Source of the DNA: Phycisphaeraceae bacterium
GTDB taxonomy: Bacteria; Planctomycetota; Phycisphaerae; Phycisphaerales; UBA1924
Assembly (NCBI GenBank): GCA_019636795.1
Contig: JAHBWW010000001.1
Span: 310,001-374,000 of the forward strand
Length of the DNA: 64,000 nucleotides
Direction of reading: 5' to 3'
The notes under the pieces were generated by a model. It saw only the letters and a list, made by a program, of their open reading frames with translations, did no database searches and was not told where the DNA came from. Shown here in pieces: positions 39,149 to 46,511 of the stretch. Each line of letters starts with the position of its first letter. Within the stretch, counting starts at the first letter, position 1. The position numbers and the translations under genes were made by a program.

Positions 39149-40555
39149 TTACCCCCCGGAACTCGCCCCAACCGTCATCTTCACAGGCACATACGTCGGC
39201 TGCACCCGGGCGGTGAACTCATCGTGGAACTTGTTCATGATGGTTCGGACTGCCCAGTTGTTGCCGTCCGCCAGGCCGCAGATGGTTGTGCCGGGCATCG
39301 AGCCCATGCTGGTCGCGATTTCGAGTGCGAGGTCGAGGTCCCTGGTCTTGGCGTCACCGGTTTCGATGCGGCTGAGCAACTGATACAGCCACCCCGAGCC
39401 TTCGCGACATGGCGTGCATTGCCCACATGACTCGTGCTTGAAAAAGCGTGAGATGTTGCGCGCGACCGCGACCATGTCGGTGTCTTCGTCAAAGACGGTG
39501 GGGCAGGCGGTTCCCAGGCCGAGGACGTTGTGCTTGCGCCCGATGTCGAAGTCGAGTTCAGCATCGAACTGATCGGTGCCGAGAATCCCCATCGAAACGC
39601 CGCCAGGAATAGCCGCTTTGAATTTCTTGCCGCCGCGCATCCCACCGCAGTACTTCTCGACGATTGTGCGCAGCGGGATGCCGAGCTCGAACTCATACAC
39701 ACCGGGGCGTTCGACGTGCCCGCTGACACCCATGAGTTTTGTGCCGAAACTCGGAGGCCCGCCGACCGAACTCTCTACGCCTTGCTCAGCGAACCACTCA
39801 GGCCCGTGGTCGATGATGCTCGGCAGATGCGCGAGAGTTTCGACATTGTTGATGATCGTCGGGCGGCCAAACAGACCCTTGATCGCAGGGAAAGGCGGCT
39901 TGATTCGCGGCCATCCTCGATTACCCTCGATGGCTTCGAGCAGGCCGGTTTCTTCGCCGCAGATGTACGCGCCCGCGCCGCGATGGACATAGCAATCGGC
40001 CTGAAAGCGATCGCCACCAGTGTTGGCTTCAGAGTTGATCAGGCCTTTGGGGCCGAAGATCCCGTGTTCATAGGCTTCGCGCAGCGCGTTCTCGACGACG
40101 TGGGTCTGGTGGTGGTATTCGCCGCGGATGAAGACATACGCCTTGGTCAATCGGCACGCATACATGCAGATGGCAATGCCTTCGAGCATCAGGTGCGGGT
40201 CGAAGTCCATCAACAGGCGGTCCTTGAAGGTGCCCGGCTCGGATTCGTCGGCGTTGACCGCCAGGTAGCGGTTCTCGATGGGTTGCCCGGGTTCGATCTT
40301 TGGTAGAAAGGTCCATTTGAGCCCGGTCGGGAAGCCCGCACCTCCGCGGCCGCGCAGCATGGATTTCTTGACCACTTCGGTGACATCCTCAGGCTTCATG
40401 GTCAAGGCTTTGCGAAGCCCGACATACCCCCCCGTCTTGACGTATTCGTCATACGAGACGATGTGCCGATCCTTCACCTGGCCAAAGGGGGGGGTGGGGA
40501 TGCGCTTGCAGAGGATGTGCGATTCGAGGGTGTTCTGATAGGTCTTCTTGGGCAT
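39149..40555 (-). CDS. nuoF: NADH-quinone oxidoreductase subunit F
   Basis: 468 residues. It carries the NADH site, FMN and the N3 iron-sulfur cluster of complex I. FMN/NADH motifs LRGRGGAGFPTGLKW and GAGAYICGEETGLLEAIEG; cluster ligands HESCGQCTPCREG and TTICGLADG. The ATG at 40555 has GGAGAGG upstream; an in-frame extension to 40615 is not conserved-looking. No thioredoxin-like or extra ferredoxin domain is fused, so it is NuoF rather than a hydrogenase or formate dehydrogenase subunit. nuoE and nuoG are not adjacent. Confidence 0.94.
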   Translation of the reverse strand: MPKKTYQNTLESHILCKRIPTPPFGQVKDRHIVSYDEYVKTGGYVGLRKALTMKPEDVTEVVKKSMLRGRGGAGFPTGLKWTFLPKIEPGQPIENRYLAVNADESEPGTFKDRLLMDFDPHLMLEGIAICMYACRLTKAYVFIRGEYHHQTHVVENALREAYEHGIFGPKGLINSEANTGGDRFQADCYVHRGAGAYICGEETGLLEAIEGNRGWPRIKPPFPAIKGLFGRPTIINNVETLAHLPSIIDHGPEWFAEQGVESSVGGPPSFGTKLMGVSGHVERPGVYEFELGIPLRTIVEKYCGGMRGGKKFKAAIPGGVSMGILGTDQFDAELDFDIGRKHNVLGLGTACPTVFDEDTDMVAVARNISRFFKHESCGQCTPCREGSGWLYQLLSRIETGDAKTRDLDLALEIATSMGSMPGTTICGLADGNNWAVRTIMNKFHDEFTARVQPTYVPVKMTVGASSGG

Positions 40556-40611
40556 ATTCGGGCCTCTCCGGGAGGGGATGGTAGGGCCGAGCGCGGGCGT
40601 TGTCGGATCGA

Positions 40612-41460
40612 TCATCGTCCGAAGCGCGTGGTCTCAAATGAGGCTCCGAAGTCCGGTGTTTTTCCATTCCCCGTGTGCCATGCGAGCACATCGTGCGACT
40701 TGGGTCCGGCCGCGATTTCGGCATGAATCGCCTTTGGATCGCGCGACCAGAATCCCGCCTCTCGTCGATCAAGGTCGTACATCGTGTACCCGCGAGCCGC
40801 AAGTTCGCTCAAAGTGTCAAGCCCTCGCCCATCTCGCTGGCTTTCCATCAGAACCGTGGGGCGGAATTGCTCGATAACCTTCGATCCGCCGCGAAGCACC
40901 GCGGCTTCGTGTCCTTCCACATCCATCTTGATCAATCCGATCGGATCGACCCACCCAAGATCGACATCATCAAGGCGCGTGATGGCGATGCTCTCTCGCA
41001 CTAGACGTCGATCGGGCATGCGATGGGCAGCCTCGATGTCATCCGCCGCGACAAAGCCAGATCCATGCTCAGGCCTCGAGTCTGAACGAATCGGGACATA
41101 CAGCAGCGCACTTCCCGCAGACTCGCCAAGAGCCGATGGGATCACCCGGACGTGCCTATGCAGCGCAGTCGCGGGTCGGATGATCGTGAGGTTGAATCTC
41201 AAGGGCTCAAAGGCCAGCACGCGATGGCCCCTGTGCGCAAGCTCGATCGCAAAGCGCCCGTGATTGGCTCCGATGTCCAGACACCCACACCCGGGCGCAA
41301 GAAACGGACGAAGAAACTGAATTTCAGGCCTGAACTTTGGATGTAGCGCTACGCGCCAGATCTGGCGCACGCGCTCTATCCCAGTCCGCCAGCAAAACGG
41401 GTAACGATCGAGGATCTGCCGGCTCGAAAGGTGCGGGTTGCTCGTCGGCGTCACGCTCAT
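40612..41460 (-). CDS. FkbM-family methyltransferase
   Basis: About 282 residues. SAM-binding motif GCLDIGANHGRFAIELAHRG, then LAFEPLRFN and the FkbM signature GLIKMDVEGHEAAVLRGG. Such enzymes O-methylate sugars or other small metabolites, often in polysaccharide or glycan synthesis; the target is unknown. The ATG at 41460 overlaps the upstream stop (ATGA); ATG 41472 is an alternative four codons longer. It is the third gene of a small overlapping cluster. Confidence 0.86.
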   Translation of the reverse strand: MSVTPTSNPHLSSRQILDRYPFCWRTGIERVRQIWRVALHPKFRPEIQFLRPFLAPGCGCLDIGANHGRFAIELAHRGHRVLAFEPLRFNLTIIRPATALHRHVRVIPSALGESAGSALLYVPIRSDSRPEHGSGFVAADDIEAAHRMPDRRLVRESIAITRLDDVDLGWVDPIGLIKMDVEGHEAAVLRGGSKVIEQFRPTVLMESQRDGRGLDTLSELAARGYTMYDLDRREAGFWSRDPKAIHAEIAAGPKSHDVLAWHTGNGKTPDFGASFETTRFGR

Positions 41461-41945
41461 CGAGCGACCCATGGAGGCAGGCTGCCGCGATACCGCCGCT
41501 CCCCGGGTGCCTGCGGAATCCCGCCCTGTCCGCGAGCTTCTTCATCGAGGTTGATGTCCTCGCGGCTCATCATCAGGTTTGAGCCCGAGCCCCGCACACG
41601 CAGGATGAACGGTGCGGGCGGCTCAAGTTGAATCCAGTACGGGTCGTCCGAGTCGCCTATCGCGGGCACAATGCGAATCACCACCGCGCCGTCCTTGCCG
41701 GGTTCCTTGCGATTGAAGGCGAATGTAGTATCACCACCAGCTGCAACGATGCGCTCGCTCTTGGCCCATTCGATCGAGGACGCGCCCGGATCAACATCCG
41801 ACGCCAGCCACGCATTGACACGCAGTTCAGTGGTTGAACTGTTCATGATGCTGACATTGGTGGTGGTGCGCCTGCCGCAACCGATCGGTATCAGCATGCA
41901 CAAGAGCCCGAGAGAAACAGCGAAGCGCAACGTCTGAATGGTCAT
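41457..41945 (-). CDS. putative lipoprotein, unknown function
   Basis: 162 residues. Signal peptide with lipobox IPIGC (Cys near residue 23), then a mainly beta-predicted domain with no motif I recognise. It is coupled to both neighbours by 4-base overlaps, so the three genes at 40612-42166 look like one operon. Function unknown. Confidence 0.7.
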   Translation of the reverse strand: MTIQTLRFAVSLGLLCMLIPIGCGRRTTTNVSIMNSSTTELRVNAWLASDVDPGASSIEWAKSERIVAAGGDTTFAFNRKEPGKDGAVVIRIVPAIGDSDDPYWIQLEPPAPFILRVRGSGSNLMMSREDINLDEEARGQGGIPQAPGERRYRGSLPPWVAR

Positions 41946-42166
41946 GGCTCATGGTCTCCTGCGAAGTAAGCGTCCTTGGGAATCTCGATTTCCTCGATGG
42001 TGGTTCGACGCAGCGTGACGGGGCCTGCGGATGTTTTGATTTGACTTTCCTCGACCTCTCGCGAGACTTCGCGCCGGCTGGGATCCGAACGGGCTCCAGC
42101 CACGATGTGCCCGAAGAACCTCCCCAGGTTGCGCATCAGTCCAGACTGGCGATCAGAAGTACCCAT
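41942..42166 (-). CDS. small conserved-looking protein, unknown function
   Basis: 74 residues, charged, with no signal or membrane segment. The C-terminal half reads as a beta strand region (GPVTLRRTTIEEIEIPKDAYF). The stop overlaps the lipoprotein start. Real gene status is supported by the overlap and codon use; function unknown. Confidence 0.55.
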   Translation of the reverse strand: MGTSDRQSGLMRNLGRFFGHIVAGARSDPSRREVSREVEESQIKTSAGPVTLRRTTIEEIEIPKDAYFAGDHEP

Positions 42167-42330
42167 TGCTCAGAGTGTATCGGACTTTTGGCCCCTGGCG
42201 CTGCGCCGCTGGCGAGCGACCCAAAACCACCATCGCTCACTGTCTCCGCGAATTCCTGATGATAGTCCTTTGAGCAGCACCCCAAATCCGGTACAGTTGT
42301 TGCAACGAAGTCTCATCATGGAGCGTGTAC

Positions 42331-44604
42331 ATGTTCAGGCGAGTATGTCTCGGAGCGTCGATTGTGCTCACGGCGGGCCATGCCTCCGCGACATGGTCCA
42401 TCCTCATCGTCGACACCCGAACCGGTGAAATCGGTCTTGCCTCCGCCACATGCCTTACCAACACCGATCTCCTGCAACTCACACCTGTCATGCTCGGGGG
42501 CGTCGGAGGCGCGACCGCGCAGTCCTTTGGCGACACAACCGGCCAGAACCGCACCTTCATCCGCGATCGCTTGCTCGAAGGCGTCGCGCCTGCCGACATT
42601 CTGCCATTGCTCGACGCGTTCGACTCCGGACACCAGACCCGGCAGTACGGCCTGATCGATGTGAACGGCGGCGTGGCAACCTTCAGTGGCACCGGCGCGG
42701 GAGCCTGGGCCGGCGGCGTGACCGGCAAAATAGGCGACTATGTCTACGCCGTACAAGGCAATGTCCTGACCGGAAGCCCCGTCGTCATGGAAGCAGAACA
42801 CGCCATCATCACCACTTCCGGTGACCTGCCCGACAAACTCATGGCCTCGATGCAGGCCGCACGCGCAATGGGCGGCGACGGACGCTGCTCATGCGTCAGC
42901 AACAACCCCACCGGGTGCGGCTCACCCCCGCCTGCCCCATTCAAGAGTGCCGACATCGGCTACATGATCATCGCCCGCGCAGGCGACTTCAACGCATCAA
43001 ATGGCGTCTATGGAATCGGCGGCGAGCCCGTAGCGATCACCGTCTCAGACTTCGACCACGACGGCAAGCCCGATGTCATCGCGACCCGCTTCGATGGCGT
43101 CATTCATCTTTTCCAGAACACCACCGCGGCAGGCTCGCCCTTCACAACACTTGCGCCAGCCGGCACTCTCAACGGACCAGCCCAGCCCATCGGGCTTGCG
43201 CTCCACGATGTTGATGGCGATGGTCTCGACGATCTGCTCGCGGGCGCAGGCTTGCTTGGTGCCGTGCGTGTGTTCGTAGGGCTGCCGGGCGGCGGCTTCG
43301 CGTTCAGTCAGGATGCGCCAACCGGAATCACCGGGACTGGTGTCGATATCAAGGTTGGGTTGGGAGGCGTGCTCATGCTGACCAACACCACGCTCGGCGT
43401 ACTTGATCCGGCTCACGGGTGGTCGCTCGACGCTTCGCTTGCCGTAGGACCGGGTGCCGTGCGCGTAGCGCCTGACCCCGGCGATGACGCAAGGGCATTT
43501 GTTGCGACTTCTGCGGGGCAGGTGCATCAGGTGCGCCGCGACAAGGGCACCCTCACTATCGAACAGACGCTCTCGATCGGGTGGAACTTGATCGCGATTT
43601 CAGCTGGAGATGTCAATGCGGATGGTCGGACGGACCTGCTTGTAGTCGCCGACACCAACAGGTCGGCAGCCTTGCTGATCGATGACGGGCAAGGTGGGTT
43701 CACGCGGCAGGATTTTGCCCTTGAAGTGCCTGGGCGTGCGGCGATGATGGCTGATTTCGATGGCGATGGTTTTGTAGATCCGGCTGTCATCTCGCACGGA
43801 TTTGCTACGCTCTTCATCATTCGCAACCACGACAACACGACATACACACTCGAAGATCCCAGATACGTCACGCGGTCCACACGCCATGCTGTCGCTGTCG
43901 ATATGAATGGTGACGGTCTGCCCGAAGTTGTTTCCGGCGGGTTCAACTCGCGTGCTGTAGTCATCGCCGACAACTTCGATGGGCGCTTCGCAGAGGACCT
44001 CGGTGCTGCGGGCGGCAACTACTTCATGCACTTTAACGTCCCCAACGCACGGCGCACCGATCCCGATCCGGTCGATCAACTGCAGGACCGCTTCGACCTG
44101 TGGCGAGCAGACCTGATCGGCCGACCTGACGCAATCGAGTCCCACGCGGTGCTCAATGTCCTCGCTGTGCCCATCGGCAGTACGCGAACCGTCACGATGA
44201 CGATCACGCTCCTTGATTGGACCGGAGCCCGCGTGACGAACAATGGTGTATCGATCACCGTTGCACACGAGCCGGACTCTGCGGGGGTCAGCGAGATCGG
44301 CGCAGTCGTGGCCGTCGGCGATGGCGTATACTGCGTCACCCTTGCTGCGGGCGATACAGCGGGACGCGATCGATTTCGCATTACGGCCGACGACGGCGTT
44401 CGGCCAGTCGTGCTTATGCCCAGCCCCACGCTGCGGACGGTGGACGCTATTGGCGACTTCGACGGCGATGGCGTCGTCTCGTTCTTTGATGTGCAGGCCT
44501 TCCTGCAAGCATTCAGCGCGCACCTTCCAATCGCCGACCTCAACAGCGACGGCAAGTTCGATATCGCCGACGTGCAGATTTTTCTCGATATTCTCTCGCA
44601 GTGA
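42331..44604 (+). CDS. secreted DUF1028 / FG-GAP / dockerin-like protein
   Basis: 757 residues. A short signal peptide is followed directly by a DUF1028 Ntn-hydrolase-like domain (ATWSILIVDTRTGEIGLASATC; about residues 22-225). Then come FG-GAP/VCBS repeats (DFDHDGKPDVIA, DVDGDGLDDLLA, DVNADGRTDLLV, DFDGDGFVDPAV, DMNGDGLPEVVS), a beta-rich module, and a C-terminal dockerin-like pair (DFDGDGVVSFFDVQAFLQAF; DLNSDGKFDIADVQIFLDIL). The ATG at 42331 has GGAG 7 bases upstream; an in-frame GTG lies two codons earlier. The domain combination is unusual. Confidence 0.87.
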   Translation: MFRRVCLGASIVLTAGHASATWSILIVDTRTGEIGLASATCLTNTDLLQLTPVMLGGVGGATAQSFGDTTGQNRTFIRDRLLEGVAPADILPLLDAFDSGHQTRQYGLIDVNGGVATFSGTGAGAWAGGVTGKIGDYVYAVQGNVLTGSPVVMEAEHAIITTSGDLPDKLMASMQAARAMGGDGRCSCVSNNPTGCGSPPPAPFKSADIGYMIIARAGDFNASNGVYGIGGEPVAITVSDFDHDGKPDVIATRFDGVIHLFQNTTAAGSPFTTLAPAGTLNGPAQPIGLALHDVDGDGLDDLLAGAGLLGAVRVFVGLPGGGFAFSQDAPTGITGTGVDIKVGLGGVLMLTNTTLGVLDPAHGWSLDASLAVGPGAVRVAPDPGDDARAFVATSAGQVHQVRRDKGTLTIEQTLSIGWNLIAISAGDVNADGRTDLLVVADTNRSAALLIDDGQGGFTRQDFALEVPGRAAMMADFDGDGFVDPAVISHGFATLFIIRNHDNTTYTLEDPRYVTRSTRHAVAVDMNGDGLPEVVSGGFNSRAVVIADNFDGRFAEDLGAAGGNYFMHFNVPNARRTDPDPVDQLQDRFDLWRADLIGRPDAIESHAVLNVLAVPIGSTRTVTMTITLLDWTGARVTNNGVSITVAHEPDSAGVSEIGAVVAVGDGVYCVTLAAGDTAGRDRFRITADDGVRPVVLMPSPTLRTVDAIGDFDGDGVVSFFDVQAFLQAFSAHLPIADLNSDGKFDIADVQIFLDILSQ

Positions 44605-44640
44605 GCCCGCCAGACAGCCCGCGGCCTCAACTGGCGGCAG

Positions 44641-46152
44641 TTATCCCGCGTGTACGCACCGGTCGCGGGCCCACGCTCGGAGCTTGGTTACTTTCTCTGC
44701 CATGGTTACGGACAGAGGCGGACTTTTGGCAGCCGATGCGGCAAGCAGTTCTGTCGTCAGTTCGACCTTGTTTGCAAATGAACTGTGCATCGCGCTGATG
44801 ACTGCTTGTTCGATTTCTGCGCCGCTGTAGCCCTCGGTCGCGCGAGCCAGAAAATCGAGATCGTACTGCTCAGCCTTGCGTCCGCGGCGATTGAGGTGCA
44901 CCGCGAAAATGCGCTCGCGTGCCGCATGCATTGGCAGGTCCACAAAAAAGATTTCGTCAAATCTTCCTTTGCGCAACAGTTCTGGCGGGAGCGCATCGAT
45001 GTTGTTTGCAGTTGCGACCACGAACACCGGTGCGATGTGATCCTGCATCCATGTCAGCAGCGTGCCAAACATGCGCTGGCTCAGCCCGCCATCGGTCGAA
45101 TGGGCTGCTGCCGATGCAAACGCTTTCTCGATCTCATCGATCCAGAGCACGACTGGCGCCACAGCCTCGGCCTGCTGAAGTGCCGCCCGAAGCCTGCGCT
45201 CCGATTCACCAACATAGCGGTCATAAAGCGAGCCGGGGTCCATGCGCAGGAGCGGCCTGTGCCATGCCGTCGCGATCGCCTTGGCGCACAGACTCTTGCC
45301 CGCGCCCTGCACCCCGAGCATCAGCACGCCGCGCGGCGGAGTCAGTCCAAACTCCGCTGCATCCTCCGAGAACGAGTTTTCACGCTCGCGCAGCCATTGT
45401 TTGAGCACATCAAGCCCGCCGACTTCGTCGAGCGACGCGGGCGATTCGACAAACTCGAGCAGCCCCCCACGCGACATCAGCCTCCTCTTGCTTGCCAGAA
45501 TCTGGTTCAGATCCGCAGCGTCGAAGCGCCGATCCTCACTCACGACATCGCGCACGATCTGCTCAACATGCCTACGCGTCAAGCCGCACAGATTCTTCAC
45601 GATGGTCTGGTACTGACGTGTTGTCAGTTCGATCTTGATCGGGTTGCGCCGATGGAGCGTCTTGAGCGTTTGTCGGATTGTCGCTTCGATGTCTTCAGCC
45701 GAGGGCAGACGCAACTCGAACGGGGTGACATGAGCGTTGATCACATCAGGGAATCCGTCGTGATGATCGATCAAGACGATGTGCGCATTCGTTCGGCCCG
45801 CAGCCGCGATCAGATCGCGCAGCGCACGCAGCGCGTGCGGGTCCGACAGATGCCCAGCCATATCGAAAAGCACGACAATGCACGGCAGGTCCCGCTTGCT
45901 CAGCCAGAACATCGCGGCGCTCGGATTGGTCGTCTCGGGGATCGGCTGTTCGTCGGGCGCGAGCGGATTGTGGACGCCCTTGAGAAGTGTCCATTCCCAG
46001 ACGTACTCCCCCGTGGCGCGAGCGTGCTCGAGCACGAGTTCGCGGGCGTCGCACTCTTCCGATGTGATGATCGAGATCGCAGGATGGCCCGACTTGAACA
46101 GCGATCGGAGCCGGGCAAGATCACCCGTCGGGCTATGGGGAGGTTCGCTCAC
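44641..46152 (-). CDS. AAA+ ATPase, Ycf46-like
   Basis: 503 residues from a GTG at 46152; a frame reaching 46239 is not convincingly coding above it. An N-terminal regulatory domain (SGHPAISIITSEECDARELVLEHA; VVLFDMAGHL) is followed by one AAA+ module: Walker A GVQGAGKS (residues 280-287), Walker B VVLWIDEIEKAF, sensor VVATANNIDALPPELLRKGRFDEIFFV. The layout matches cyanobacterial/plastid Ycf46 proteins, which are implicated in inorganic-carbon responses but poorly understood. No protease domain is attached. Convergent with the DUF1028 gene. Confidence 0.87.
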   Translation of the reverse strand: MSEPPHSPTGDLARLRSLFKSGHPAISIITSEECDARELVLEHARATGEYVWEWTLLKGVHNPLAPDEQPIPETTNPSAAMFWLSKRDLPCIVVLFDMAGHLSDPHALRALRDLIAAAGRTNAHIVLIDHHDGFPDVINAHVTPFELRLPSAEDIEATIRQTLKTLHRRNPIKIELTTRQYQTIVKNLCGLTRRHVEQIVRDVVSEDRRFDAADLNQILASKRRLMSRGGLLEFVESPASLDEVGGLDVLKQWLRERENSFSEDAAEFGLTPPRGVLMLGVQGAGKSLCAKAIATAWHRPLLRMDPGSLYDRYVGESERRLRAALQQAEAVAPVVLWIDEIEKAFASAAAHSTDGGLSQRMFGTLLTWMQDHIAPVFVVATANNIDALPPELLRKGRFDEIFFVDLPMHAARERIFAVHLNRRGRKAEQYDLDFLARATEGYSGAEIEQAVISAMHSSFANKVELTTELLAASAAKSPPLSVTMAEKVTKLRAWARDRCVHAG

Positions 46153-46409
46153 GGCGACATGATAGCGAAATGACCGACGGCTCCCTCCACATTCTCGAAT
46201 CTTCGCCAGCAAATCAGATTCCGCCGAACGAAATAACAAGGACCGGGAACCGATTTACCTCAGATGCGTATCGCGTGTTGTCCGGCGATAACGCCATGTC
46301 GGCATACTTCACGGATCGTTTCGATCCTTGCCGGGTTGTCAGGAATTTGATTGTTCGTGACCTTGCCTCGGCAGGGTGTAGCTTCTGTATCGACCACGAT
46401 GAGTGAGCG
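46153..46409. other. intergenic region, nothing recognised
   Basis: This is the divergent spacer between the AAA ATPase and subtilase genes. A 78-codon frame (46170-46406, +) has no ribosome site or recognisable product and is not counted. Promoters for both genes probably lie here, but I could not pick clear boxes. Confidence 0.5.
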
Positions 46410-46471
46410 AGGCGACACAAACCGGTCGCTCGGGCATTTCGGAGGGGATTGCCCGAGTGGCCGTGTCGCCT
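46410..46471 (+). promoter_or_regulatory. long hairpin in the subtilase 5' leader
   Basis: AGGCGACAC at 46410-46418 pairs with GTGTCGCCT at 46463-46471. Stacked on it, GGTCGCTCGGGCA (46424-46436) pairs with TGCCCGAGTGGCC (46450-46462), including two G-U pairs on the plus strand. About 22 base pairs with one AAACC bulge and a 13-base loop. It ends 40 bases before the ATG and has no T-run, so it is more likely a leader structure than a terminator. Confidence 0.55.
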
Positions 46472-46511
46472 TGTGGAGCGGAACACCTCGTCTGCCGATT
46501 GAAAAGCGGGC

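Noticed and set aside
46170-46406. 78-codon plus-strand frame before the subtilase
   Set aside because: No ribosome site, no motif, and it overlaps the divergent ATPase gene start region.
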